Of a stretch of DNA of 64,000 nt, positions 10,856-24,500 are shown in pieces (position 1 is the stretch's first letter; each line of letters starts with the position of its first letter). Under the pieces are notes generated by a model. It saw only the letters and a list, made by a program, of their open reading frames with translations, did not search any database and was not told where the DNA came from. The translations under genes were made by a program, and so were the position numbers. Source of the DNA: Lonicera japonica (lineage: Eukaryota > Streptophyta > Magnoliopsida > Dipsacales > Caprifoliaceae); assembly GCA_021464415.1 (NCBI GenBank), contig CM038471.1, positions 73,386,851 to 73,450,850 of the forward strand, given 5' to 3'.

Positions 10856-13800
10856 TTAACATTTCAATTTCATTTCACTTGTTTCTATGCCCATTTGACT
10901 CTCAGAGGTGCTGGAGTGAGTTTCTCCCTCGGGCGTCTTCCTCTTTCGATACAAACCATATGGAAGCCTGAACAGAAAGCATCATAGACTTTGTCAAGGC
11001 CCGATCAACCTGATGATTGATATTTTATCAGGTAGAAAATTTAAATATTTACAGAATTACCCCAAGTGCAAGGTGGTATCTGAATCTTTATTGTCGTCTA
11101 TGGAGTTGCAGACTCTGTCTGGACTCAGGGAACAGTGTTTTGGCATAGAATAATTATTGTCCTGCACAGGGTAGTATTCGAGGTAAGGTTGTACTGAGTT
11201 TTCAGTCGATGGTACCAAATGCCGAAGCTCTTCAACCTGCCAATTTCATATTAAAGAGAACAAAAAATTAAAAAGTGTTGGCATTAGAATTATACATCAC
11301 TCAATGTGTAAGTGGTTAATTATCGTATTAAGGTGTTAATTTACCTCTCTGCGCAAAGCCTCATTTTCCACAATAACACGCTGTTCCTATAGACAAGAAG
11401 ACACAGAAAATACAGTTCACATGATGGGGAAGTAAAAGATCTATACTATATAAAAGCCAAGAGGAGGCTTGCAGAACTGTGACACCAAATTTTTTATTTC
11501 CAGTTTTGCTCCTATCATCATTTCTATTTTTTTTCATAAAAGAACATAGGGTTGATAATAATTGCTTTATCCATTGAAAAATACTAACTTCCTTCTTTCT
11601 TAACTTTTCCATTTTGATTACATGATGCATGTGAATAGAATAAATACACGTGCACATGCTGGTTAGTACCCCATCAGGGATAGGTTCAAGCCCTGTTTGG
11701 GACAGTTAAAAGGGGGGGTTTACCCCCATTTGTGTAGCACAACATTTCTGTAAAAATTCTACTCTAGTCCTTGACTACGGTTTTTTTTTTTTTTGTTATT
11801 TTTTTTTTGTCAATAGAAAGCAATCTAGTCATATATAAAGCAAGCACCTTCCACTTTGAACCAGAAGCTAACTATTGGATGCAATGGTAGCTCGCGTTGG
11901 ACTACGGACTATGATGTATGATGTTTTGAAATGATATTGTACTCCATTTTGGAGTACAGAATAAGAGTCCAATGAAACACTTTAAACAATCTGGGCGCTT
12001 GGCGATTATCAACAGGAATTTAAGAGACTGCAAAACCGGGTAATGCCAAGCAGAGTCAACATGGTTTCAGTATCCTCCTTGCAAAAACCGTTGCTTGTCT
12101 CTGTATGTTAGCGAGAGATAGGCTCGTCATTAGAGGGTCTTTGGCAGAAACCATGTCTTTGAACCGTGAAACTATGATGGTTTTGGTGGTACACACAACA
12201 CATTTCTCTCAATATTAGTATAAATACTTTCATTGCCCGGGAGTTAGTCTAGGCACAATATCAATCGCTCAAGATTAAGATTTCGAACTAAATAAATTGA
12301 AGCACTTTAAATACCTGTAATCTTGAGTGCTCTAGTTCTTCCATTAGTAATTGCTCCTGCAACCGGAGAACCTTATGTTAAAGGCATTCAAAGTGTCTCT
12401 TGATCATTTACATTTCATAAGAATGCTGAATTTATAGTTTATTTAATTTTTAAGAAAAGAACTTATAACTGATAACTGAAGAGGGAGGGAGAGAGAGAGA
12501 GAGAGAGAGAATCACCTTCCTCTCTTTCACAGAAAACAATCCTTCATTTAGTAGCTGCTCCAGCTGGTGAATTTCTTTTAAGCTTAGGCCATTTAGATCC
12601 TTACCCAAAAACTGCCTACAACATTACAATGAACATAACAAAATTAAGAAAATAGGAAATCTGACAATAACTTATTCAGCTAAAAACAAAACGTACAATT
12701 GTTTTGACTTGAGCTTTGCTATTTCCTCTTTTAGAATATCCACCTCCTTAGGTTCCTGCTCAATTACGGAGAGATGGAAGGAAAAGAAAAATTAACTAGA
12801 GTCAGAATTCTTATTCCCAAAAGTAATTCTATCAACAGTGACAGTCTGATGAATGACTGTTTTCAGTGAAAAGAATGGGGCCAACCAAAACACTTTAAAA
12901 TGAAAACAGTGAGTTTTAAGCAACAACATCAAACGTGATTACTATCAATTCTTGATGCAGTCCACAAATATACGTAAAGTTGAAGTCTACAAAAACAATA
13001 GTTGTGCCAATTCCAGAATGAAACTCCAACAACTGGTGCCTCAAGTGTAGCTATGAGCCTAAGGAATGGCGTTAAACATGTTCAGGAAATATCCAAATAA
13101 ACTGTGAAATTAACCTTATGTGTTCAACTATGTGCTTGGTCGATTAGGCCCTTTAGCAGCTTGTTTGGACATGTAACACATGTAAAGTGGTACACCCTCC
13201 ACAAATAGTTTATTCCAAACAAGTAACACATGCAAGTTAGGGTGTTAGGCTTGTTTTTGTTTACCTTGCCAGAATTAATCTCTCTCTCTAGGTCCCTTTG
13301 AGAACCTGACTAAGCTCCAAGATTAATGAGAGAGGCCCAGATAACCTGAATATTAATTCTTCCATCCTTCTGCTTCATTGTAACAAAATTCTTTCCACTG
13401 GGAAATAGTTGGATGGAATAAATTGACAATTACCCAGAAGTCTGTTTATAAAATATTATGAAATTATGTGTCCTCATACCCATTGGCAATACGTAGGTGT
13501 TACTAAAACATTTTGACTGCAATGCAAAACTTACCGACAAAAATACAAATTATACGTAGATGTGATAAAGATTTCTTGTCAAATTAAAGGTTTAAATAAT
13601 AAAACTCCATAGCTACTTTTGCATTCTCAGTATTCTGTGGAAGTGTGAACACGCATGTATAAACAGACAGACATGTCACATATAATATGATAAAATTGTG
13701 AATCCCGATATATAGCAAACACAGTATCCCAAGAATAGGCAAAGTGCAGAAAAGAAATATGCTAAATTGTTGTACCTCTGCCTTGTAGTTTGTTAAAGCA

Positions 13801-16021
13801 GTCTGGGTCTCTGGGGAATCTAAACACCTGTTGTATCTTGAAAGTATTCTCTGCATACTGCATTGAAGAAGAATATATAAGTGCGCTTATCACAGATAAG
13901 CTAAACAAAAAGCTATTAATTAATTAGAACAGACCTAGACATTGAATGATCATGGTGGAAGTATTTGCTACTTTCTAAAGAGCTAGCCTGTAAAGAGGGA
14001 TCCCCTCTCTCTAACAAAAAGAAGGGACATCCATTTGCAGGGGTGAATTAATAGATGGTGGGACTAAAATGGTTGGGGCCAAAATGAACTCAATCTGGGC
14101 CGCCGCATAAGAACATGCAGGCCAGGCCAAAAGTCCCAAAGGGGGACCCAAGGACCAAGCAAGATTATCAGGAAATACAGAAGTCTTCTAGAGGCACCTT
14201 GGAGATAATTATCACATGGATGAATACAGCTCCTAAAGTTTAGGAGATAGAGTACGATTAGAAGACTGCAAGATGAACAAGAACAATCCCAAAAAGCAGA
14301 TATTTATGTAAAAAAATGTATTATACTTGTCATGTACAGTTTACCCACCTCCAATAGATGAATCTATAATGAAAATTTGCAGAGATGATCTATACGGGCC
14401 AACTTTGAAGATATTTTAAAAATATTTGATTTACAATTTTTACAGGGGTCAAGGCCACCCCAGCCCACTAGATTTACCCATGCATACAATCCTTCAATTA
14501 GTAGTCACCGTTGTAGCATTCGTTGCGTATATGGCATCACTACTTCTAAGGAAAGGTTTTCTGATTTATTTTCCTTCATTGTGCTGCCTTTGTCCATGAC
14601 TCCATGTCAATATGTTCAATGGACATGCAATAATCAAGCACGACAAAGAATCATAGAGAAACCCAAAAAGAAATGGAAACAAGTTCCTTCTTCCCGAAAT
14701 TAAGAGTCCAACTTTTCACTTTCACACTTCTTTAAGAATAGACTAACTTCAACATAATCAGTGGTTAATGACAAAGCGTTTATGATAGTAAGATTTGATA
14801 CAAAATGTCTCAGATGCAAATTGTATCTCAGACCAACCTAAACATGAAAAACAAAGCAGGCAAAAGCTAAATCATGATGTAAATTATAGTGAAACCATCA
14901 TTGGCAACAATTTTCAAGAAAATCCCTCTATAGGTAGCATTGGTTACTGATCACAGAACAACATTCAGATTCTACTTCAGTTGTCACCACCACAAGGATG
15001 CTATTTGCTATAGGTACTAAAATGAAATGAACAGTAAAGAGTAGTTCAAGAAGAGGTTTTATAAGGCCACCACTAACTTTATCCCTTAACAACACACATG
15101 TACTACAATTTAAATATGGTGTACAACTACCACAAGATGAGGATAAAAGTTAGCGGTGCACTATTTATTTTAAACAAACTTTATCCCGCCTGTTCAATGA
15201 GTAAAGCTAGCTTTTCACTTGAAAACCCTGTATATAGAATAAGAAAACAATCACCTCAATCATTTTACACAAAAAGTTAAACCTTAATATAATACTATTT
15301 TCCACACAAAAAACTGGAGGAACAAAAGATGAAAAGCTGAAAGGAATTGACAAAAACCCTTGCAACATTGGATTCAGATCCTGGAGGCAGATTCGAGTCA
15401 AACTCAAGGTAAACCTAGAAAAATTCATTTCTTTACTAAAAAACAGAGTATAATTAACAAACCTTTAGATTAAACAATAGAACACCCAATAAAACACATG
15501 CAAGCACCAATTCTATTCCACATTTGCTTCTACTTCTTGGACCATAAGATAAATCAACTAATCGGATTAAATTCAACACAATCCCAAAGTTAAATAACTA
15601 GAAGTTGAGCCTCAAAAACCCCAATTGACAACTTCAAACACTCACACCCACATGCAGAACACAAAATCCCTAAAAACCATTATAAAATTACTTCTAAAAT
15701 CCCAAACACAAAATAATCTTTGCATCAGAGTACCCAAAAAAAAAAAATTCAAACCCGAAAAGTAAAAATCTCACAAAAACAGAGCATACAACAGAACATA
15801 CCCACATGCAAGTACAAATCAATAGAAAATTGAACATACCTACAACTTGAAAATTCAAAGAGCCTCCCTGTATTTGAAAAAACAATAACCCCAACTTCAG
15901 CATCACAAAGAACCGCAAGTTCACGGGCTTTCTTAAGCAACCCAGCTCTTCTCTTTGAGAATGTAACTTGCCTGCTATTCACATTCTCGATCTTCTTTAT
16001 CTCAATCTTCCCTCGACCCAT
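10856..16021 (-). CDS. MIKC-type MADS-box transcription factor, AGL15/AGL18-like
   Basis: A DNA-binding regulator that should bind CArG-type sites in the nucleus as a dimer. Eight exons join in frame with GT-AG introns: 15840-16021, 13776-13857, 12697-12755, 12516-12615, 12315-12356, 11345-11386, 11061-11236, 10856-10967, giving 795 nt and 264 aa. The start is [20 protein letters not shown]. Residues 1-60 are the MADS domain, 61-88 the I region ([10 protein letters not shown]), about 89-175 the heptad-rich K domain ([60 protein letters not shown]). The C-terminus has DTTLHLGL, an LxLxL EAR-type repression motif at 225-229, known in AGL15/AGL18. Intron 1 is the long one (1.98 kb), usual for the class. 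The clade call comes from the MADS sequence plus the EAR tail; AGL15 and AGL18 were not separated. Confidence 0.93.
11662..11795. repeat. Possible tRNA-derived SINE in a MADS intron
   Basis: In the intron between exons 5 and 6 of the MADS gene a GGTTCAAGCCC motif (about 11690) fits a Pol III B box, followed by a GGGGGGGTTTACCCCC hairpin and ending near a T-run at about 11780. No clear target duplication was found, so this stays a candidate. Confidence 0.35.
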
Positions 16022-18543
16022 TACTCAAAATCAAATTATAAACAGAACCCACAAAACCCAATTCAAAGATTTGATAGAAACCCAAAAGAAATTTCAAAAA
16101 TTTGCCCAATTTCTCTCTTGGGTTTCTATCTATATACAAACTCTATATATAAATATATGTATGTGTGTAATTTTTATATAGCTTAAAACTAAAAACCCTC
16201 TTTAATTAGAGTGTGCTAAACTTGGGGGAAAAGGGTTTGCTAAATTTAGAGAGAAGATAAAGAGGTGTGAAGGCGTTTTTTACCCCAATTGGGAGGAAAC
16301 GGCAAAGCTTGCATGGTATTATTATTTTCTTTTTTCTATAAATGCATGAACCTTTTTGCCCTTTTTTTTTTTTTTCTTTTGCCAAATATAGATTTTGTTT
16401 TTTGGAACTTTATTGGGTCCCACTTTCCACTTTTCTAATTTGGCTAATTTAGGCCAAGTTTTTGGCTATATATGTGGTGATAGTCTGGTGGGTACATTTT
16501 TGTCTTTTAATTTTATTTTTGATGTTTTTAGAGACAGACGAGTCCTCTGTTTTTGGTAATGTGCCAACTATTATTACTATTTTTGCTCCATTTCAGTCCT
16601 TTTTTGTATTTACTTATTGTACTTTAGCTTTACTATTAAGAAATATCTTTCCTTCTTCGTCAAGATTTTTTTTTTCACATTCTATTTTTGTTATTTCTTT
16701 TTTTGATAAAAACTAACAAAATAATTTTAGAACATTTTCAATGACTTAATCAAAACTTGACATTGATGGATTTTACAATATTAAACTAAAATGTAGAGAT
16801 GGCAATAAAACTTAACCCTACGCTTTTTTTATCCAATCTAATCTGAATAGAGTGAATTTGTTATTTTAAAATAAAGAAACCGAGGCACACTTAAGATTGT
16901 ATAAATTTAATTCATTTAAGTTGTTCTGGCCTTGAATATAATATTTTTTAAAAAATATTATTGTGATATAATATAATTATTAAAAATTGGGTTTGGGATT
17001 TACGTGTGTATTATACAAGATGGGATTTTTTACTAGACCTGACATGAAATGATCTCTTTCAATATCTTTAATTTCCCCCCTTAACTTTTTTTTCCACTCT
17101 ATTTTTTGTGTGGAACTTCAAATCTGAATTGTTTCTAATCCAATCAACAACGATCCACCTAATTACGCAATAACCAGAAACTACAGTGACAACTTTTGAC
17201 TATGTATATTTTGTTAGATCATCCGAGATACTCTTCTTACACATTAATCTAAGTTGTTATGTATCTTTCAGAAAAAAAAAAATTTGTTGTCTATGAAAAA
17301 ATATTTCGTCTATCATACTATTTGTCTGGTCTGATTAGTTGTCTGTTCGAGAATACCAATGCACGTTCCAATATTTTTTCTATTATACAATGTAAAATAT
17401 TCTCTTATCGAACTTGTTTTGTGTGTTACTAAAAAAAAAATTGTTTTTGTTATTGTATTTACCAAACTAAATGGTCTATTTTACTTGGAGCAATTCTACT
17501 GCCACTTTTGCAAATGAATATAAACGGCAAATATGTAGAAAACAAAAACTATAATATTACTGAGTGTATTAATTAGTTGTGTATTTTAAAAATGTGCAAT
17601 CTACTAATAAATCCAATATGCATACTCATAGATGAGCCCAATAAATAGGAGTGAGTAGAATTTAATCAAAACCAACTTATCCGATCATATCCAATCCAAT
17701 TTTTTTTTATTTAATGGATTGATTGGATTGGATATACTTTTGGAAAACAAAAAACAATTGGATTGGTTTCAATTTTGAGGATCTTGTAAACCGATTCAAT
17801 TAACATATGTGTTTTTTCAAAAGTACCACGTCTTTGTGATATTTGTGATCGTTGTTGTCCATTTATCGTGCTACTATTTATTTGAGATTTGACTAAAAGC
17901 TATTTAATTTTATTTTGTCATATTTCCAAATTTGCCATATTAGCTCCCTTTTTTTTCTTATTCAATTGAATCAGATTGAAACTAATCCAATCCAACATTT
18001 AATTGGATTGGTAGGATGTGCAAAATCAAAATAAATGTAGACAGTAAAAACCACTGAATTGAATGGGATGCCCACCCCTAGGCCCTAGCAATAAGTTTGG
18101 CATTGCTTTGTAGGAAACTGCCAAGGCAAAATTCACCACCATTGCGTTCATTTCAACTTCATAAAATTGCGCATGTCTCCATCGCTCCAGTTTCTAGCAA
18201 AGGATCATAAATAACACAAGCAATCAAATTCACAGACTAATAGTAGAGCATGAATGGTTACACTACCAAGATTCATGTAGATACATCTACAAATCAGACT
18301 ACAGCTATATATGTGTTCTGTTTTTTAATCACTTCATGATGCACTAGTCGTACAAACGAGAACTGGAAAACAAGTGCGAGTTTCGGCTAGCATTGTACAG
18401 TCGTAGCATTTATTCGTACATTTTTTTTTCCTTTTTTCATTTCCCTAACCCTTTGAAAAGTTCCAAGGGAACCCAAATTGTACAAGCTGCACTTATAATC
18501 ACACAATGATCAGAGTGATTGTTGCCTGTAAAAGAGACTGCTG
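16022..18543. other. MADS promoter side and gene-free spacer
   Basis: The first few hundred bases are the 5' untranslated and promoter region of the MADS gene (minus strand). About 360 bp above its ATG the minus strand reads CTATATTTGG (near 16382-16391), one base away from a CC(A/T)6GG CArG box, so self-regulation is possible but unproven. Long T-runs occur near 16362. The rest (16.7-17.6 kb) is AT-rich with no coding signal. A hAT-like element occupies 17646-18080; 18081-18543 is downstream of the methyltransferase stop. Confidence 0.45.
17646..18080. mobile_element. hAT-like MITE candidate, 435 bp
   Basis: The left end TAGGAGTGAGTAGAATTT and the right end, inverted (TAGGGGTGGGCATCCCAT), are similar, as in hAT elements with TAGGGGTG termini. 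Internally the sequence has repeated TTGGATTGG/CCAATCCAA blocks that can fold back. No matching 8-bp flank was found (CCAATAAA against GGCCCTAG), so either the borders are off or the site has decayed. Confidence 0.5.
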
Positions 18544-21500
18544 TCAATGGATAGGTATTCCGCATTGGTTAAATTGGAGATTTTGATCCATCTTTTTACA
18601 GACATAAATAAAGTGAGAATCTGGATCTTCCAAAATATAACCCGCAGGAAGTAGGCCCACCTCAGTGGTAGCAACAGGTTCGAGGCATGATTTTGCTGAT
18701 GAAGTCGAACCCGTTGGCCTTTGAAATCCAGGTCTCGCTGCAGTATGAAATGAGAAAGTATAGCATTACTGAAACTATTAAGCTCAGTTGCTTTTCATAA
18801 ATAATCAAAAAAGGAAGAAATTCAGAAATTGTCCCTGTTTGGTTTGGAGTGAAACCTTTTCCACCTTGATGAACGTCAAAGAAGCTGCATTGCTCAGTGC
18901 GTTGACTCTACTTGAAACACTGACCAATGTACTTCTTGACACATCAAATGGTCTTTAATTTAGTCATTTAAGTTAGTAAATATATCATTACTCCGAAAAA
19001 AATTAGCCTAGTGTCCAAATCTCCATTTGGTACTGTAGGAACAGCGTGCCCTTCTCACAGAAGCTGTGCTTTAAGGTGGTAAACGAGTCAGGTCAAGCCA
19101 TGCGTCAAGCTTAAAACATCATAAAGCTTGGGTTTTTATATTGATTTGGAGAATTAACCTTTTAAAACCTTCATCGGGCCAAGCACGATAATTAAATGAG
19201 CTCCGTAGCATGTTCAAATTTGGTTTGTTTACTTCACAAACCAGTCTAAAACAAGCCTCTACATGAGCCAATCACAAGGTGAGCTCGAGTACTTTGGTTT
19301 TATTGCACTAGCAGTACGTGGACCTTACCGCATATACGGAACCCTTAGCCAAAAGAAATCCCTCTTACACGAGCGTATCTAAAGTCAAAACATGTGTATT
19401 AAATGTATAACCTCATAAGGACACTCATATTTGCTTACCCAGAATACCCTTCCATTGTCTTTTTTCAAAAAACTGCCACCCACTGCCAGAGCTATAGCAA
19501 CCACGGTGGCGGTGTCTGGTGATCAGTGGTTGGTGAGGCCTAGTGACATGAGAAAGGAAGAAAAGTGTTTCGCAAAGGTACAATTTACCATTAGAAAAAA
19601 GTTGACCTTATCATGCACATAGACTATAAAGCGTCAATATGATTCAAACTTCACTCTCCCATTAGCTTGTTTACAAAGATCGCACTGGCTGTAGGACCTC
19701 ATGAAAAGCTAGGAAATTTTTATCATAATATACTGGTGGTTTTTGGAGTTAATTTTGGAACCAAAGGAAAGTAAAAAGGTTATGTAAAAAAGTACCAGTA
19801 GGTTTTGGTAAATAGTAAAAAAAGAGATTAAGTTATACTCCCTTTGTCCTTAATTAAGAGTCCATGTTTGACTTTACATTTTTTAAGAACGCACTCACTT
19901 TCATCACAATCGATTGTTTAGAACAAAACTAGTTTCCTATCGGAAGTATTGGTACATTGATTATGCCAACAAAATTGCACTATTAATTTGGGACATCCCA
20001 CATAAGAAAAGTGTAATCTTATTTTGGGACGAGGAGGTTATTTGTATAGGCAGAACTAAGGTGTCGAATATTAACGATGACACGTGGCTCAACACAGCAA
20101 CTCCTTAAAATTAAGTCAAACATGGTTGTGTACATAATACACACATATACATATATTCCTTAAAAAGGTAAACTTTATATAAACAGATGCCTAGTGGGGA
20201 GGGAATTGAAAACACACAAGAGGATACTAAACATAAGAATTTTTTTTGGTTTGTTAATTAAACAAGTGTAGCTCTAGTGCTAAAGCAGGAATGGCTTCTG
20301 GGAAAGCATAAACATACAAGCATTCAATGCAGCATTAAATTGCTTTCACAAAAGTAAAAAATACTTTAGCAACAGTATTTTCCATCTATATAATAAGGGA
20401 CAATGGATTTTGAATCTTGAAAATGTACAAGGGTTAAAGAATTGTGCTGTTGAGTTTAAAGATGCTTTTTTAAATGTGGATAGTACCTTAGGCAAAGGTT
20501 AGGACCTAGTAAACAAATATGGCATAATGAAGATACATTCATCTTAGTAAGGCTGTGAGTGAATTTTTTGGTGGCTCTCAACCAACCTTCAAGAAATTAA
20601 ACAGGGGCATATAATTTAGTGTTAACTTGCAAAAGAGTATAGCTAGAAATTCATTCCAACTTTGACCACACAGTCTCCCTAGATTATGAAAAGCTAGAAC
20701 CAAACTTGACACTACAAGTTTGTTTGATAAGAAGTTGGGAAATGCCAAATCTCAATAATGCACGATTAACTTTAATAACCTCCACCCTTACCTTGAGGTC
20801 AAGGGTTCGACTCACGGGGTGGGAGGGGAGGGTTTTTCTTTATTTGTAGGATTAAGGGAAAGACTTAGACCTCCCTTAAAAAAAAATTAAAAAAAAAAGA
20901 AGTTGGGAAATGTTAGAAAACACTACTAATATTTATGAGAATTTGGAAAAAGAGACGAGTGATTTGGTAAGATGCTCCATTACATTTTTGCTTTTTTCCA
21001 TAGAATCCAATACTCTGAAGATGGGTAAGAAAATATTTCCATGAAAAAAGAGGAAAAGATGGAGAACATCTTGGCAAATCACTTCTCTGTTCCAACTTCT
21101 CATAAAACTTTAAAAAAAAAAAAAGAACGATCATTTTCCAACCTTTTTTTATCAAACTGACCTACTAAAGGCGACTCTAGCTTTAAATTTTAGCCTAATG
21201 TTATCATCATCTAGACACAGATGTAAGCAGTATATTAAGGAGTAGACACTCCCCTAACAAATTGTTGACCAAAATTGGCGTTTGTTTGGCACAAGGAATA
21301 TCCATTGATAAGCCAATACTATAATGGAAACCTAAGAAACGCTCAAACGCTTCGGACTAAATTTTACAAAAGATCAATATTAAAGATAGAAAGAAAGAGC
21401 AATGCATTTGCGTGATGGAAATAGAAAAAGATCTTACGTATAATGTACAATTCTATTTTCCAATTGTATACTGGTCGGCTCAAATGAGGTATCCTCACAG

Positions 21501-24500
21501 TAGGATCACCATAAGTTATCTGCAAACAGAAATTTGGTTAAAGTCATTTACTCTGTGGGTGTTCTGAATTTAGGGTAGAAACTTACAAGAGTAGAGCTTC
21601 TTTAGGCAAATAGTTACCAACATATAGATTCCCCCTGGTTTAATAAGCCTACAACAAAGAACAATAATTGTTACGTATATAAGATATCAGAAAAAAGGAA
21701 AAATAGAAAAGCATTACTATTTTAAGTTCTAAAACATATGAATTAACCTACAACCTGCTCACTTCCCCCAACATCTGAGCAGAGCTAATTGGAGCATCGG
21801 TACCACACTTTTAAGAAAAATAAAAACCATGCACGAAAATTAGAACACCTCTAACGGTAATTAGCATAATTAAATAGTGATATTGAAAAGATGACTTACC
21901 ATCAGTGAATCAAGAGTTCCTAGAATCAACCGATCATGCATACAAAAGCAGAGGCACAACAGGTCTCATCAGCTTATAACACACAAATTAAAATTAAAAT
22001 TTTCAAAGCTTGATAGATTATATGCAAATGAAAGGATAGGGCCATACCTTTATCAATGACACTATCAAATGATTCATCGGGAAAGAAGCTCATATCCCTA
22101 ACATCCATTTGCATGTCTATCAAGTACCATAAGGAGCTTTAACAAAAAAAAAATGCTCTTTTTAACATAAAAAAAACAATACTCCCCAAGTCCCTAACGA
22201 AGAGTCTGTGTTTGACTCTGGCATTTTTTTAAAAATGCACTAACTTCATCACAAACAGTGGTCTAGAACAAATCTTGTTTCCTATCATGAGCCTCAGGAT
22301 GTTGATTATGAAAAGGAAAGTGGACTCTTTTAAGTCTTAATATGGGACATCCCAAAAAGGGATTGTCGACTCCTTTTTTAGGGCAAAGGGAGTATAAGAT
22401 ATCGAAACAAGATTAGTGAATACATGAAGGCGTAGTTCAAGTAGGATACATTTCAACTGAGGAACGTGCTCATACTTTCTTCTCATCAAGTTGGTAGCCA
22501 CAGACGAAATGTCAACATTCATTATGTCTTCATAACCATCCTTTACCATGTCCTCTGACATAACTACAAAGTAAACAAAATCCTCTTAGCTACTTGATCA
22601 ACAAGCAGAAAGAACTAAAAACATTATAATCCACTTCTATACAGGCAATGCCACATGGTTATTAGAAGTTGAAGAAGTTGATTTGCGATAACGGCAAGGG
22701 CATAACAAATATGACAAATGCTCGAAGAAAAACAATAAGTACTCCGATATACAGTGTCTTATGATTAGATTATTACTTCTTAGTTTTCATTAGTTCTTCA
22801 TTCAGTGCACCATCAAAACCAACCACCTTGTCCTACAGGACTCTCCTGTAGTTAAACTTAGGAATTTGTGTTTTGGTTATCAAAGAGAACAATTCAACAT
22901 CAAAAAGGGCATTTTGGAATAATAATACACATCATAAGTATATTGAAGCAACAAACATTAATCTGTTAATCATTGAGCGGAACATTGAATCCCAAAAGAG
23001 AGATAAATGAGAGGAGCATGCAGATCATGATGCACAATGAAAGGGGAAATAAACATATAAAAAGGTCTGTTTCATTATTATTTTTATCAATTATTCTGTT
23101 AGCAGAATAGCTTTGTCAGAACTAAAGTTGGATGTGATGATATAGATTATATCAGTTAAAAAGGGGTTAATCGTTGAAGAAATGCAAATTTCGTCCAACT
23201 ATCAAATAATTTGGTCAACCAGTTTTAAACTCAACTTTTTTTTCTTTTCAGTTGCTGGTATTTATCACAACGGCCAGCTTTTTTTTTTCTGTTGCACAAA
23301 TTATTCATGCTTACCAATTTACATTGACTACTCACTACCAATTCTGAATGTACAGAGAATTACCGCAAATACGTATCTACTGTGAGTTAATTGTACATGT
23401 GAATTATTTTAAAGTTACAAACCATTAATTACTTCAGTAAATAAACAATAATGTTAAATCACATATTTGATGAACCAACAGCCCTGGATAATTTTGAAGG
23501 AAAACTCAAAAGGGGAGGGGAGAGAGAGAGAGAGTATATATAGTGAGAGAGAACTGAAATTACGTGACAATTTAGTAAGATTTGGTAAATCTAAGTCATT
23601 CGAGTGCTTGTGCAAGTGAGGCTTTCTAAAACACATTTGTGTCTCATTTTATTGATTTACCAAATATGGTATGCCATACGTTGTCAACCAGTCCCATGAC
23701 AACAGCAAGTTTTCAAAGTCAATAATATTCGTAAGTGCCCAAAAATGCTGCTCATAGTATATGATTAGTTTTTTGCACTTGCCCTAGAAAATATTATTAA
23801 AAATATAAATTTGCAACAACTAAAAATTATTTACATCTTAGGGATACCTTATCTATCTACTCTAATAAACCCTTTTAGGCGTCTAGGCGGCTCACTCCAA
23901 TCAGTAAAAATAACTTTTTACTTCAAGAATTAAGATCGCTGTACTCTTTAGTCAAATTCCAACTATAATATGATCATATGATGAAACATGAACATGTTTA
24001 TTTGAATGGGGTACAATACATTATGCTGACACAACTCTCTAAGTAGCATATGAATACGTAAAGAGTGTGTTGAATGTTATATATTATGACATACACGTGT
24101 GTCTATGTAATATGTATAATATCAGAAAGGTTATCATTACAACAACAACAACAAGCCTTTATCCCACTAGGTGGGGTCGGCTACATGGATCAAATGACGC
24201 CATAGTGGTCTGTCGTGAATCATATCTATAGTGAAACCATTCACCTCTAAATCCTTCTTAATAGTTTCACCATGCTTCTTAGTGTAAAAGGGTTCTTTTT
24301 GAAGCAAAAACTAAAACAAGATGACAATCTATCAAACTGGACTGTGCGTTCATAGTCAGCCAATGCAAACAGCCAATGTATTTACTTTTTGTTTCTAAGA
24401 ATCCTAGTCTTCCCCATAAACTTGAGAACAAGTGACATAAGCAGAATTCCCCCCCCCCCCCCCGGGACCACTACACAAAAAAATAATAATAAAGAAAACC

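Noticed and set aside
24449..24465. Run of about 15 C bases as a biological signal
   Set aside because: A lone homopolymer in an intron; its length may be a sequencing or assembly artefact.
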